Source: Verrucomicrobiota bacterium (lineage in GTDB: Bacteria > Verrucomicrobiota > Verrucomicrobiia > Opitutales > Opitutaceae). From it: 64,000 nt of DNA. The stretch lies in assembly GCA_023443455.1 (NCBI GenBank), contig JAEZUE010000058.1, positions 62,001 to 126,000 of the forward strand. Reading direction: 5' to 3'. The translations under genes and the position numbers were made by a program. Shown here in pieces: positions 1 to 9,184 of this stretch. A model generated the notes under the pieces. The model was not told the DNA's origin. It did not search any database and was given only the letters and a program-made list of their open reading frames with translations. Position 1 is the stretch's first letter; each line of letters starts with the position of its first letter.

Positions 1-616
1 TCGCGATGATCGTCATCGCGCCGCAGACCCAGGCCAGGAAGACCAACGATGACTGGTTGAGAAACCGGGCGAGATGGGCGGCCTCCATCGGCACGTGGAA
101 CAACGGGTCGCGCATGACCCGCCGGATCGCCAGCCAGAGCGCCAGGCCGATGCCGCCGAGCTTGAGCAGGTCGAACGGCAGCGTCATCAGCGAGTTGAGA
201 CTGAAGATGTTCTTCAGGCCGTTGACGAAGTTGAGCTTGTCGAGCTTCGGTTCGAGCACCTTGGTCGTGAGCTGGAACTTCGACTGCAAGCCGCCGCCGA
301 GCACCGCCGCCACGAAGCAGGCGATGAGCAGGGGCGACACGAGGTCGACCCCGCGCGAGATCGCCTCGTTGAGGCGGGTGAGCATCAGCTCGTTGCTCAG
401 CGTGGAGCGTCCCAGATTGCTGAAGACATGGACCGAGAGGTCGCGCAGCGCGACGGCGATCCCGGGCATCGCGAAGAGCATCACCACCAGCGCCGCCCCG
501 AGCGAGAAGGCGACCTGCACGTCGGGGCTGCGCGCGAACTGGCCCTTCTCGAACGCCTCGCTGCGGCGCCGCGCGGTTGCCGGTTCGGTCTTCTGGTCTT
601 TGTCGACGTCGGCCAT
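1..616 (-). CDS. flhB: Flagellar export protein FlhB (N-terminal part, cut by window edge)
   Basis: Switch protein of the flagellar type III export gate; in the family its cytoplasmic domain cleaves itself and changes substrate class from rod/hook to filament. The first 205 residues are visible. They open with the family-typical charged start MADVDKDQKTEPATARRR and continue into hydrophobic membrane segments (around residues 34-52 and 90-105). The self-cleaving NPTH region lies beyond the left edge and cannot be checked. The ATG lies 17 bases after the fliR stop, so it is the next gene of the same transcript. Intactness cannot be judged. Confidence 0.93.
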   Translation of the reverse strand, partial: MADVDKDQKTEPATARRRSEAFEKGQFARSPDVQVAFSLGAALVVMLFAMPGIAVALRDLSVHVFSNLGRSTLSNELMLTRLNEAISRGVDLVSPLLIACFVAAVLGGGLQSKFQLTTKVLEPKLDKLNFVNGLKNIFSLNSLMTLPFDLLKLGGIGLALWLAIRRVMRDPLFHVPMEAAHLARFLNQSSLVFLAWVCGAMTIIA

Positions 617-633
617 GGTTCACTCCGGGGGCG

Positions 634-1389
634 TCACGGACGCGGCAGGTACAGCAGCATGTCGGAGGGTATCCGCTCGAAGGCGGCGAGCAGGTAGCGC
701 GCGAGCAGCACCCCCGCCCCGCCCAGCAACGCCAGGCCGGCGAAGGAGCGCGCCCCGAGGCTGAGCAGGAAGACGTTGATCTTCGACACCGTGCGACCGA
801 GCAGACCGAACGCGAAGGTCAGCAGGAAGTTCAACGCGATGAACGGTGCCGCGAGCTGGACGCCGACGCTGAACGTCTTGCCGGTGATCACGATGAGCTG
901 GTCGGCCGCGGCGGTGTTGAGGCCCGCGAGCCCGGGAGGTGCGAAGCGGAAGCTGTGGGCGAAGGCCCCGATCGCCATCAGGTGGGCACCGACCAGAAAA
1001 TAGAGCACCACGGCGAAGCGGTGCAGCAGGGACGCGAGCGGCTCGGAGGCCGCCGTGGGGGCGTCGACCCCGGGGGTCGCCGTCAGGCCGATCTCGGTGG
1101 CGATCACGCGCCCGCCCATCTCCGTCGCGTAGAACGCCATGCGCCCGACGAACCCCATCAAAACCCCGACCAACACCTCGCCCCCGACCGCGCCGATCAG
1201 GCCGAGGAGGGTCGTCGGCATCGGGCCGCCCGAAGGGATCACCGGCGCGAGCAGCGTCGCCACGCAGCACGCGAGCCCGAGCCGCAGCGTCACCGGCAGG
1301 GGCTGCCCGGTCAGCCCGGGCAGCAGCATCAGGAACGTGGTCGCGCGGATGCCGACCAGCAGCCAGACGATGAGGACGGAGACGGGCAT
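634..1389 (-). CDS. fliR: Flagellar export gate protein FliR
   Basis: Integral membrane component of the export gate with FliP and FliQ. The 251 residues match the usual FliR length. They are dominated by hydrophobic helices, with family-like stretches such as LPGLTGQPLPVTLRLGLA near the N-terminus and GLLGRTVSKINVFLLSL near the C-terminus. The gene lies between fliQ (48 bases upstream) and flhB, the standard fliPQR-flhB order. The ATG start gives an immediate membrane segment as expected. Confidence 0.95.
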   Translation of the reverse strand: MPVSVLIVWLLVGIRATTFLMLLPGLTGQPLPVTLRLGLACCVATLLAPVIPSGGPMPTTLLGLIGAVGGEVLVGVLMGFVGRMAFYATEMGGRVIATEIGLTATPGVDAPTAASEPLASLLHRFAVVLYFLVGAHLMAIGAFAHSFRFAPPGLAGLNTAAADQLIVITGKTFSVGVQLAAPFIALNFLLTFAFGLLGRTVSKINVFLLSLGARSFAGLALLGGAGVLLARYLLAAFERIPSDMLLYLPRP

Positions 1390-1437
1390 CGCGTACTAGA
1401 TTTCCGGTTGCGATTCGGCGGTCGGAGGGGTGGCGGC

Positions 1438-1707
1438 TCAGTGCCCCAGTTCCGCCATGCGGCCGAAGCAGGAGATCGTGAACTCGGTGAGCGTGCGCAC
1501 CAACCAGGGCGACGCGAAGAGGAAGACCATGACCACCATCAGGAGCTTGGGGATGAAGACCAACGTCTGCTCCTGCAGGCTGGTGATGGACTGGATGAGG
1601 CTGACGACCAGGCCGGTAACCAGGGCGGTCAGCAGAAACGGCGCCACCACGATCAGCGCCTTGAACATCGTGACCTTGAACAACTCGATCGCGAGGTCGG
1701 GATTCAT
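1438..1707 (-). CDS. fliQ: Flagellar export gate protein FliQ
   Basis: Small two-helix export gate subunit of 89 residues, the typical FliQ size. It has the family signature around TALVTGLVVSLIQSITSLQE, where the QS..Q.QE region follows the first membrane helix, and a second helix around KLLMVVMVFLFASPWLV. Its start codon overlaps the fliP stop by 4 bases (ATGA), which fixes the start and implies translational coupling. Confidence 0.95.
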   Translation of the reverse strand: MNPDLAIELFKVTMFKALIVVAPFLLTALVTGLVVSLIQSITSLQEQTLVFIPKLLMVVMVFLFASPWLVRTLTEFTISCFGRMAELGH

Positions 1708-2480
1708 TGCATGAAGCTCTGGACGAGGGAACGCACGACGAGCTCCCATCCGTCGACCAGGACGAAGAGGAGCAGTTTGAAGGGAAGGGCCACGATCGTG
1801 GGCGGCATCATCATCATGCCCATCGCCATCAGGACGGTGGATACGAGGAAGTCGATCACCAGGAACGGAAGGAAGATCAGGAAGCCCATCTGGAAGGCGG
1901 TCTGCAGCTCGCTGAGCACGAAGGCCGGTATCACCACCCGCATCGGGAGCTCCTTGACCGAGGTGGGCCCATAGCCGCCGAGCTCGAGAAAGAACTCGAT
2001 GTCGCGCGTGCGGGTCTGCCGCAGCATGAACTCCTTGAGCGGGGCCTGCGCCCGCTCCACCGCCTCCATCGACTTGATCTGGCCGTCGAAATACGGCGTG
2101 AGCGCATCGTCGTGGATACGGTCGATCACGGGCGTCATGATGAAGAACGTGAGGAAGAGCGAGAGCCCGATCACGATCTGGTTCGACGGCGCCGACGGCA
2201 CGCCCACCGCCTGGCGGACGAAACCGATGACGATCACCGTGCGGGTGAAGCTGGTCATGAGCATCACGATCGACGGGGCGAGCGTGAGCAGCGTCATCAG
2301 CAGCACGATCTGCACGGCCACGCTGACGTCGCCGATGCCACCGGCGCCACCGGTGAGATCGATGTTCAGCTTCAGCGGCTGCGCGGTGCTTTGCGCCAGA
2401 CTCGCAGTCGCCATCAGCAACGGAATCGCGCAGGCGAAGAGGCGGCGGAGCCACCGACGAGGTTGGGGCGTAGAGGACAT
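1704..2480 (-). CDS. fliP: Flagellar export gate protein FliP
   Basis: Core pore protein of the flagellar export gate. The ATG at 2480 was chosen because it gives a cleavable signal peptide (twin Arg n-region, then LFACAIPLLMATASLAQ), which FliP proteins carry. A GTG at 2519 in the same frame would add 13 residues before it and is less likely. The mature part has the FliP hallmarks: LAPSIVMLMTSFTRTVIVI, the PSNQ-containing turn, FFIMTPV, and the C-terminal FLVIDFLVSTVLMAMGMMMM helix. The stop overlaps fliQ. Confidence 0.95.
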   Translation of the reverse strand: MSSTPQPRRWLRRLFACAIPLLMATASLAQSTAQPLKLNIDLTGGAGGIGDVSVAVQIVLLMTLLTLAPSIVMLMTSFTRTVIVIGFVRQAVGVPSAPSNQIVIGLSLFLTFFIMTPVIDRIHDDALTPYFDGQIKSMEAVERAQAPLKEFMLRQTRTRDIEFFLELGGYGPTSVKELPMRVVIPAFVLSELQTAFQMGFLIFLPFLVIDFLVSTVLMAMGMMMMPPTIVALPFKLLLFVLVDGWELVVRSLVQSFMQ

Positions 2481-2747
2481 CAGGAGACCGATAGCAATGC
2501 CGATGCCAAGCGAAGCCACATCGTCACATCATAATCCACACCAACCACTTACAATTCATGGAGCCACCCCAACCCAACCCACGCCGCACGGTGCATTTCC
2601 AAGCGGCAAACATTGCCTGCGGCGCGCGGAGCTTTCGTTCCGCGTCGGACGCTCCGGCGGCATCCACCATCGCCGGCACACAGGCCGGCGCCACGCCCGG
2701 TGCGGCACGCCCGCGCATGGCGCAGGCGTCCATCCGGACGGATACGC
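2481..2747. other. Gap between fliO and fliP
   Basis: This is the widest gap in the flagellar cluster (267 bases), where most neighbours overlap or lie under 60 bases apart. I see no convincing ORF, no strong terminator hairpin and no clear sigma-54 or sigma-70 promoter in the minus direction. It could hold an unrecognised internal promoter or the remains of a lost segment. Confidence 0.5.
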
Positions 2748-3194
2748 TCAGGCGTCGGCGGGAAGAGCGACTTCCGCCGGTTTCGTCGCGGGCGCGCCGC
2801 CCTCCGGCTCCTCGAGCCGGGTGAGCAGATCGATTCGCCCGGGGCAGACCGCGATCAGGAACTTGCGCTCCCCGTAGGCGGCCACCGCGAGATACTGTTT
2901 GTTGCCGAGCGCCTTGGTCTCCTCGATCGCCAGGCGTTGGCGGACCTGCGTTCCGTTCGTCGTACGCAAATTTCCGCGGCGAACCAGATAGTACCCGCCA
3001 CCGGCGAGAGCGCCGATGAGCGCGAGCATCGTCCAGGTCGAGCCGGTGCCACCGGCCGCCTCCGCCTGCTGCGCCTGGGGGGAGCTGCGCGGGTAGAAGA
3101 CATCGTCCGCAGCGGGCGCGCCCGAGGTCGGCTCCGCGCACAGGGCCGGAGTCGCAAGCGCGAGAAGCAAGGTGGCGAAGCGGAGTGTCGTCAC
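2748..3194 (-). CDS. fliO: Flagellar biosynthesis protein FliO
   Basis: Assembly factor for the FliP ring. The gene encodes 148 residues: signal sequence (LRFATLLLALATPALCA), a short periplasmic linker, one membrane helix (TWTMLALIGALAGGGYYLV, about residues 48-66), then the cytoplasmic FliO beta domain (RQRLAIEETKALGNKQYLAV, matching the family pattern of a 'leg' containing LG.kq.l.vv). The GTG at 3194 is chosen as start because a gagga ribosome-binding site lies about 9 bases before it, inside the fliN stop region. A proline/alanine-rich tail ends the protein. FliO is poorly conserved, so the call leans on topology and position between fliN and fliP. Confidence 0.88.
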   Translation of the reverse strand: MTTLRFATLLLALATPALCAEPTSGAPAADDVFYPRSSPQAQQAEAAGGTGSTWTMLALIGALAGGGYYLVRRGNLRTTNGTQVRQRLAIEETKALGNKQYLAVAAYGERKFLIAVCPGRIDLLTRLEEPEGGAPATKPAEVALPADA

Positions 3195-3205
3195 GGGCAG
3201 GGTCC

Positions 3206-3454
3206 TCAGCGGGCGGAACCGACCAGCTCGGTGATCTTGATGCCGAAGTTGTCCTCGACGACGACGACCTCGCCATAGGCGATGAGCTTGTCGTTGACGT
3301 ACAGGCCGACGGGGTCGTTGGCGGCCTGGTTGAGCTGGATGACCGAGCCCGGCTGGAGCTCCATCACCTCGCGCATCGGCAACATGCTGCTGCCGAGCTG
3401 CACGGTGATCTTCACCTTCACATCGAGCAAAATGTCGAGATTCCTGTCTTCCAT
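3206..3454 (-). CDS. fliN: Flagellar motor switch protein FliN
   Basis: C-ring component. At 82 residues it is a minimal FliN consisting of little more than the SpoA/surface-presentation domain (ILLDVKVKITVQLGSSMLP, then LQPGSVIQLNQAANDPVGLY and VNDKLIAYGEVVVV). The N-terminal extension present in enteric FliN is missing, and there is no CheC-like domain as in FliY. It starts 11 bases after the fliM stop. Confidence 0.95.
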   Translation of the reverse strand: MEDRNLDILLDVKVKITVQLGSSMLPMREVMELQPGSVIQLNQAANDPVGLYVNDKLIAYGEVVVVEDNFGIKITELVGSAR

Positions 3455-3466
3455 GGGGAGGGAGAG

Positions 3467-4495
3467 TTACTGACTGTTCCGTTGTTCCAGTTCCGACAGG
3501 CGCCCGGTGAGTTCGACGGCGACCTTGCCGTCCTCCTGGCCCGCCCGTCCGACGAATTTCTGTGTACCCGCCAATGCTATACGGGTGCGGTCGATGATGT
3601 CGCGCGGCAGTTCGACGACATCGCCGACCCGCAGGAGCGCGATCTCGCGGCCGGTGAGCTCGAAGGCCTCCCACTCCGCGCGCACGGGCACGGTGATGGC
3701 GTCGTACGAGGCGAGCCAGGCGGCCTTGCGCTCGATCTGCGAGATCTCGGTCTCCTTCTGGCGGCGGGCCTGCATCTTCTTCACGACCGGCTCGATGGTG
3801 TAGTACGGCACGCCGATCTGGATCTGCTCGGAGCAGTCGCCGAGGGCGGCCTCGAGGGCGAGCACGAGCACGATCGCGTTCTTGGGCGAGGTCTGGAGGA
3901 AGCGGCCGCTGTTCTCGTGGCCGATGATCAGCGGCCGCAGCTCCTGCTCGGTGCGCCACTGGTTGCACCATTCCTCGAGAAGAATCATCAGCACGTCCTC
4001 GATGAGGGCCACCTCGATCTCGGTGAGGTAGCGCTCGAGTTTGATCGAGTGGCCGCGCCCGCCGAGCATGCGGTCGGCGATCGTGAGCGCCAAGCGCGGA
4101 TTCACATCGATGATACCGACGCCGAGCAGCGGCTCGGCCTTGAACAGGGAGATGTGCGTCGGGCTGGGCAGGCTCTCGGTGAACTTCTCGTAGGTGAGCG
4201 TGGTGAGCCGCGCCATCTTCAGCGAGAACTCCATGCGCAGGAACAACGACAGGCGCGCGGAAAGGTAGCGGATGAAATCCTCGTGCAGCATGCGCAACCG
4301 CCGCAGCTCGACCTCGGTGAGGAAGACCGGGTTGCGGAAGTCGTAGGCGTCGATCTTCAGCCCCTCGAGGGTGGTGAACTGCGAGCCGTCGTGCCGGAAC
4401 ACCTTGTATTCGGGCACCGTCAGGGTCTCGGCCAACAGCCGATCGATCTCGGACTGGTCGAGAATCTCGGAGGGTTTCTTGGGGTCGTCGGACAC
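3467..4495 (-). CDS. fliM: Flagellar motor switch protein FliM
   Basis: C-ring switch protein that binds phospho-CheY and FliG. Residues 13-23 read LDQSEIDRLLA, the conserved CheY-binding N-terminal peptide. The middle domain contains the FliG-contact region (LGVGIIDVNPRLALTIADRML and GGRGHSI), and the C-terminal 80 residues form a SpoA domain homologous to FliN. At 342 residues the length is normal. The start codon is GTG. No cheY was recognised inside the window although this docking motif is intact. Confidence 0.96.
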   Translation of the reverse strand: MSDDPKKPSEILDQSEIDRLLAETLTVPEYKVFRHDGSQFTTLEGLKIDAYDFRNPVFLTEVELRRLRMLHEDFIRYLSARLSLFLRMEFSLKMARLTTLTYEKFTESLPSPTHISLFKAEPLLGVGIIDVNPRLALTIADRMLGGRGHSIKLERYLTEIEVALIEDVLMILLEEWCNQWRTEQELRPLIIGHENSGRFLQTSPKNAIVLVLALEAALGDCSEQIQIGVPYYTIEPVVKKMQARRQKETEISQIERKAAWLASYDAITVPVRAEWEAFELTGREIALLRVGDVVELPRDIIDRTRIALAGTQKFVGRAGQEDGKVAVELTGRLSELEQRNSQ

Positions 4496-4546
4496 GGGAG
4501 CGGTGGGGTCGAGCGGACGGTTTACGAAGCGCGGTGGGGCGAACCG

Positions 4547-5179
4547 TTACTGGACGACGAAGTCGGAGAAATAGATCTGCTCCACGACACGCACACCGAG
4601 GATCTCATTGTAGGCGGCGATGAGGCGGGCGCGAATCAGGTTGCGGGAACCGACCTCCTCGAGCTCCGCCAAGGTGAGGGATCCGAGGGTGTTGAGAGTG
4701 GCGTCGAGCAACTGCGGTTTCCGGCCCTCGAACAGTTCGTTGAGGTTGCCCTTTCCGGTGACCAGGAAGGACGTCTTGAGGTAGCGCGTCTGCATGGTCC
4801 CGGCCAGGTTGACCACGACGCTTTCGAAGCGGTAGCTGCCGGGGCCATCCTCCGCGGCCGCCTCGCCTCCGCCGTGCCCGCCTTCCTTCTTCGGCTTCTT
4901 GGCCTCGTGCGCGGGCGCGGCCGAAGCGTGGGTATCGCCACCCGCCACGGCGCCGTGGGAGGCGGCTCCGCCGCCTTCCGCTCCGACCGCCGCGACCAAC
5001 TGCGCCTTCATCCGCGGCACAAGGACAAACTCGGCCACCGCCCAGGAGAGGACCGGGGCCACCACCAGCGCGACGATGAGCGGGATGAATGCCGCCGCGC
5101 CACCACCCTTGGGCGCCGCCGCTTCGGGTGCGGCACCACCGGCGGCCGCAGCGTCGGGCTTGTCGGATTTTTCGGACAT
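4547..5179 (-). CDS. fliL: Flagellar basal body-associated protein FliL
   Basis: Membrane protein that associates with the stator around the MS ring. It has a short Ala/Pro/Gly-rich cytoplasmic start, one helix (AAFIPLIVALVVAPVLSWAV, about residues 29-48), a low-complexity Ala/Gly/His linker (residues 66-110), then the folded FliL domain from YRFESVVVNLAGTMQTRYLK to the end EQIYFSDFVVQ. The linker is longer than in most FliL proteins. The gene lies 51 bases before fliM and 15 bases after flgE. Confidence 0.93.
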   Translation of the reverse strand: MSEKSDKPDAAAAGGAAPEAAAPKGGGAAAFIPLIVALVVAPVLSWAVAEFVLVPRMKAQLVAAVGAEGGGAASHGAVAGGDTHASAAPAHEAKKPKKEGGHGGGEAAAEDGPGSYRFESVVVNLAGTMQTRYLKTSFLVTGKGNLNELFEGRKPQLLDATLNTLGSLTLAELEEVGSRNLIRARLIAAYNEILGVRVVEQIYFSDFVVQ

Positions 5180-5194
5180 GACGGGGAACCGGGA

Positions 5195-6145
5195 TTACCG
5201 CTTGAGGTTGACGATGTCCTGGAGGATTTCGTCGGACGTGGTGATCAGCTTCGAGGCGGCCTGGAAGGCACGCTGCGTCGTGATCATGTTGGCGAACTCC
5301 TCGGTGAGATCGACGTTGGCCAGTTCGAGCGAACCGGAGATGACGCGACCGTTGCCGTTCTGGGCGGCCTGCAACGGCAGGTAGTCGGTGATCGCGGTCG
5401 ACTGCGTGCCGGCGATACGGGCGGCCGGCCAATCCTCGGTCGGGCCGGCATCGGCGATGCCGCTGTAGAGATTGTTGCCCTCCTTCACCAGCGCGGCCGA
5501 GTCGTTGAAGCGCTGCAGCAGGATCTTGCCGCGCACGAACGAGGTGCCGTCGGAGAGGAACACGTTCACATTGCCGCCCTGGTCGATCTGGAAGGTCTCC
5601 ATGCGCACCGCGTTGGCCGAGCCGTCGTTGGTCGTGATGCGCACGTCGCGCAGATTGGCGGTGTCGATCGAGACGGAGGTCGGGTCGAAATCGAGCGAGG
5701 TCTCGGTGGCATCGTCCAGACCGAGGCCCTGCACGCGGAAGCCGGTGTTGGTGACGAGGAAGCCCTGATCGTCGACGCGGAAGTCGCCGGCGCGGGTCAC
5801 GTATTCGATTCCCTGCAACGTGTCGCGGACGCGGAAGAAGCCCTCGCCGGAGATGCCCAGATCGGAGAGGCCGCCGGTGGTCTGGAGCGGGCCCTGGGTA
5901 AACTGCGTCTTGATCGTGGCGATCTTCGAACCCGTGCCGATCTGCTGGGTGGTCGCGTTCGAGCCGAGGGTCGCGTTCGAGTTGCCGGTACCGCGCTGGA
6001 GGGTGTTCGAGAAGGTATCCTCGAACCGGGTCTTCGAGCTCTTGTAGCCGACGGTGTTGATGTTGGAGATGTTGTTGCCGATGACTTCGATGCCTCGCAC
6101 GAACGAACGCATCGCGCCGACGCCTGAGGTTAGTGATCCGATCAT
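5195..6145 (-). CDS. flgE: Flagellar hook protein FlgE
   Basis: Hook subunit. The N-terminus (MIGSLTSGVGAMRSFVRGIE, then VIGNNISNINTVGYKSSKTR) and C-terminus (LELANVDLTEEFANMITTQR, AFQAASKLITTSDEIL) are the paired coiled-coil D0 regions of rod/hook proteins. The middle holds the FlgE/F/G domain (GLSDLGISGEGFFRV). At 316 residues it is short for a hook protein, lacking most of the variable outer domains. The ATG at 6145 is preceded by gaggaa. Position after flgD supports FlgE over FlgF/FlgG. Confidence 0.9.
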   Translation of the reverse strand: MIGSLTSGVGAMRSFVRGIEVIGNNISNINTVGYKSSKTRFEDTFSNTLQRGTGNSNATLGSNATTQQIGTGSKIATIKTQFTQGPLQTTGGLSDLGISGEGFFRVRDTLQGIEYVTRAGDFRVDDQGFLVTNTGFRVQGLGLDDATETSLDFDPTSVSIDTANLRDVRITTNDGSANAVRMETFQIDQGGNVNVFLSDGTSFVRGKILLQRFNDSAALVKEGNNLYSGIADAGPTEDWPAARIAGTQSTAITDYLPLQAAQNGNGRVISGSLELANVDLTEEFANMITTQRAFQAASKLITTSDEILQDIVNLKR

Positions 6146-6197
6146 GGTGGTTCCTCTCTTGGTGGTTGGTTGTTGAAAAGCGGATGCAGCGGCGAAA

Positions 6198-6920
6198 TCA
6201 GCCCGACTTCCCCACCGCGACGACCTGGTCGAGGGTGAACGTGCGGCCGCCGACGGTGATGACCGGGTGGCCCTCGGCATTGGAGCCGAAGCCCGTGACC
6301 ACGCCCGAAGTGTTCAGCGTCACGAGAATCGGGTCGCCCAGGGACGAGGTCGCGGTGCTGGTCTCGGTGACCGTGACCGCCCGGCCCATCAGCGAAGAAG
6401 CGGAGTCGACCTCCGGCCGCGTCGCGGTACCCGCGGCGGCCGAGTCGGCGGTGTCGCCAACCGAAGTCACGTCGGCCGGGCTGAATTCGCGGTCGCCGAT
6501 GCGCACCACCGAGACGCCGTCGGCGTTGTAGCCCACCGATGTCACGCGCCCGGTCGTGCGGGTCGATTCGGTGATCGTGGCGCCCTCGGGGGTGGTGCTC
6601 GTCTTGTCGCTCGTGGTGGTGACGTATTTGCCGAGCATGCTCTGGGCGCTCGAGAAGTCCTGGGCGACGATGAACGCCTTCAGAGAGGTCACCATGTCCC
6701 CCATCTGCTCGACCGAGGAGAATGTCGACATCTGTGCGATCATGTCCGTGTCCTTCTGCGGCTCCAACGGGTCCTGATTAGCCAATTGCGTGGAGAGCAG
6801 CTTGAGGAAATCACTCTGATCGAGCGTCTTTTTCACCTGCCGGTCGAAACCGGGCAACTCGGCGAGTTCGCTCGCGTAGGCGGGATCGCTGGCGGTGGGG
6901 ATGGCGGAGACGGTGCTCAT
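6198..6920 (-). CDS. flgD: Flagellar hook-capping protein FlgD
   Basis: Scaffold for hook assembly. The conserved N-terminal block is seen at residues 35-72: FLKLLSTQLANQDPLEPQ followed by DMIAQMSTFSSVEQM, the export/capping signature of FlgD. The C-terminal half holds the FlgD Ig-like/Tudor region, with two similar 'V..I.GR.FT....VT.VG' stretches: VVRIGDREFSPADVTSVG and VITVGGRTFTLDQVVAVG, suggesting an internal duplication. The gene lies 10 bases after fliK and 52 before flgE. It is 240 residues long. Confidence 0.94.
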   Translation of the reverse strand: MSTVSAIPTASDPAYASELAELPGFDRQVKKTLDQSDFLKLLSTQLANQDPLEPQKDTDMIAQMSTFSSVEQMGDMVTSLKAFIVAQDFSSAQSMLGKYVTTTSDKTSTTPEGATITESTRTTGRVTSVGYNADGVSVVRIGDREFSPADVTSVGDTADSAAAGTATRPEVDSASSLMGRAVTVTETSTATSSLGDPILVTLNTSGVVTGFGSNAEGHPVITVGGRTFTLDQVVAVGKSG

Positions 6921-6930
6921 GGGAAGGGGC

Positions 6931-9117
6931 TCAGGCCCAGGCCTGAAGGTTGCGGTCGCTGACGGGGGACGGAACCGGCGTGGGTGCCGGCGCCGGGTCG
7001 ACGGTGCGCGCGGCGGTGCTGCGGCGGCGTTGCTCCGCGCCCGGGCGCGCCGAATGCGCGAGCGACTCCTCGAACGAAAAGCCGCGGGCATCGTCGCGCG
7101 CCTGCTGCCGGTGCTGGCTGCCGGGAGACGCATTCTGGTCGGCCGACTGGCCGGAGTGCTGCTCGTTGCGTTCGAAACTCGGCTCGGAGAACTTCATGCC
7201 CTTGTCGGCCAGCCGCGGCATGAGACTCTCCCACTCGCGCGCCAGCGCCTGGTTCAACTCATGGCTGTGGGTCACGAACTTGGCGTGCAGAGTGCCCTGG
7301 TTCCAACGCAGATGGATGCGGACGTCTTCCGTATCGGAGGTCTGGACCCGCAGCTCGACGTGGTTGCGCCCGGCCTGCTGCGCCTTCTCCGCCAGCTCGA
7401 GGGTCTCGCGCACGGTCTCGGCGGCGAAGGAACGAAGCGTACCGGGCTTGGCGGTCGCCGGCCCCGCCTCGGTGGCGTTCGCCCCCTGCACGGGACCGAC
7501 GGCAGGCTCGGAGAAATCGAGCGCCGAAGAGCTGTGCGGCAAAACCGGTGTGGAGGCGACCATGGCTTGGGCGTCCTTTGCACCGGACGTGCCAACCGCA
7601 GTCGGAGCTCCTCTTAGCATTTGTTTATCAACATCTAGAAAGTTTTTCCCCGCAGCGACACGCGCCTCGCCGCCCGCCTCTCGCGCTGGCACGGCTTTCG
7701 ATCCGGCAAGAATTTCCCGGGCCACATGGAGGCTACGCTCCGGCAACTGGCGCGCGGGGTTCGCTTCGGTCTCCCCGGCCGGCTCCGACGTTTCGGGTGC
7801 GAAACCCTCCGCCACCGGCGAACGCTGGAGCAGCGCCCGACCACTTGCAGTGAACGTCTCGTTGCGGGAGCCCGCGGTGCTCCGTGATCCGCGTTGTTCC
7901 CCCGTCGGTTTTCCGGTGACGCTCGCCGCGCCGGCCTCCGACAGAACCTGCGCAAGAGTTGGAGTCGAAGCCACCGACTTCGCCTCGGGGGCCGGACCAT
8001 TGGACCTTCCAGTCTCGGCCAGGGTCTGCAGCCGGTCGACCGCCTTGTCGACCGCTTCCCGGTTCGCCGCGACAACCTCCCCGCCGAACTCGGCAAAAAA
8101 CCGACTGCGCACCGCGGCTCCATTTCGGGACGCTCCCGGCAACGGTTCGCCCCCATCGCTCGGCCGGGCTTCAGCCTCGGGCTCGAGGGCCCCGACGGAA
8201 AACGCGCCGCCCCCGGCATCCACCGGGGAAGCAACCCGCACCGGCTCGATCCGACGCGGTCCGATATCCGCCGCACCACCGACATCCGGAGACGGCGCAC
8301 GCACCGCCGCCCCACCTGCCCTTCGTGCCGAAACTTCGGGCACATTCCGCCCCTCTCCCACCGACTGGACCGATTCCGGAAGTTCGGCCGCTTGCCCCTC
8401 TTCGTTGCGCACTTCGGGCATGGCGACGGCGACGCCGGACCGTTCCGGCACGGCCGACTTCGTCGATCCGTTCGACGGGGTGGATTCCGCCCCACGGGTC
8501 TGGGCGAGTTCGGACCGACCATCGGCGCCCTGCCCGACCGCAACCGCGCCACATTCCGGCATCGAAGAAGGACCGACCGCCGTCGGCGGGTTTGAAAACA
8601 CTGTCTCGCTCGCAGCGGCGCCATCCGGTGCCTTGTCCGGCGCAAGCGGACGGGGGTTGAAGCGATCGGCATTCTCCAGTGCGGGCCGCACCTGCTGCAA
8701 CACGGCCACGGCCGGCGTCGAAGCCGGCCCGGCAAGACGATTCGTTTTCCCATCCGGTGCGGACACCCCGTCGTCGGCCGGCTCCTCGCCATCGGCAGGC
8801 ATCTCGGCGCCGTCGGGAGAAATTCCGGACGGCCCACCCGACAACTCGGGCACCTCCGCGACCGGCCAGGCGGGTTGGTCGCACACCGGCGCGACCGGGA
8901 CCTCGCGGCCCTCACCATTCCCGGCTTTCGGCGATTCGGCCGGAGCGGATCTCGTGTGCGTCGAGCCACCGGGACCCTTTCCCCGGCCGCCCTGGGTGTT
9001 CGAATCGAGCAACGACTCGAATGAGCGTTCACCATCTTCGGGAGTGGTGGTGGCAAGATCGGCAATCGGTTCTCCGGTGACGACCGGAGCGGAAGGAGCG
9101 GAGAAAAAGACCTGCAT
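6931..9117 (-). CDS. fliK: Flagellar hook-length control protein FliK
   Basis: Molecular ruler for hook length. This 728-residue protein has a long low-complexity middle rich in Ala, Gly, Pro, Glu and Ser. A compact conserved domain sits near the C-terminus (residues about 570-650: HVELRVQTSDTEDVRIHLRW, then GTLHAKFVTHSHELNQAL), which matches the FliK hook-length control domain. A basic, Gln/Arg-rich tail follows. It is longer than enteric FliK (about 400 residues), as is common for FliK with expanded linkers. The ATG at 9117 is preceded by cgaggtg. Confidence 0.9.
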   Translation of the reverse strand: MQVFFSAPSAPVVTGEPIADLATTTPEDGERSFESLLDSNTQGGRGKGPGGSTHTRSAPAESPKAGNGEGREVPVAPVCDQPAWPVAEVPELSGGPSGISPDGAEMPADGEEPADDGVSAPDGKTNRLAGPASTPAVAVLQQVRPALENADRFNPRPLAPDKAPDGAAASETVFSNPPTAVGPSSMPECGAVAVGQGADGRSELAQTRGAESTPSNGSTKSAVPERSGVAVAMPEVRNEEGQAAELPESVQSVGEGRNVPEVSARRAGGAAVRAPSPDVGGAADIGPRRIEPVRVASPVDAGGGAFSVGALEPEAEARPSDGGEPLPGASRNGAAVRSRFFAEFGGEVVAANREAVDKAVDRLQTLAETGRSNGPAPEAKSVASTPTLAQVLSEAGAASVTGKPTGEQRGSRSTAGSRNETFTASGRALLQRSPVAEGFAPETSEPAGETEANPARQLPERSLHVAREILAGSKAVPAREAGGEARVAAGKNFLDVDKQMLRGAPTAVGTSGAKDAQAMVASTPVLPHSSSALDFSEPAVGPVQGANATEAGPATAKPGTLRSFAAETVRETLELAEKAQQAGRNHVELRVQTSDTEDVRIHLRWNQGTLHAKFVTHSHELNQALAREWESLMPRLADKGMKFSEPSFERNEQHSGQSADQNASPGSQHRQQARDDARGFSFEESLAHSARPGAEQRRRSTAARTVDPAPAPTPVPSPVSDRNLQAWA

Positions 9118-9184
9118 GGTGCACCTCGGATGTTCGGGGTGGAGCCGCCCTCGCGGCTTGGTGACGGGGAACAACGCGCGGCCT

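Noticed and set aside
2481..2519. GTG at 2519 as the fliP start
   Set aside because: It would place 13 mostly hydrophobic residues before the signal peptide; the ATG at 2480 gives a normal Arg-rich n-region and hydrophobic core.
3185..6127. A 980-codon open frame on the plus strand across fliN, fliM, fliL and flgE
   Set aside because: It is the antisense shadow of well-identified flagellar genes; high GC keeps the opposite frame free of stops, and the translation is Arg/Glu/Asp/Val-rich without domains.
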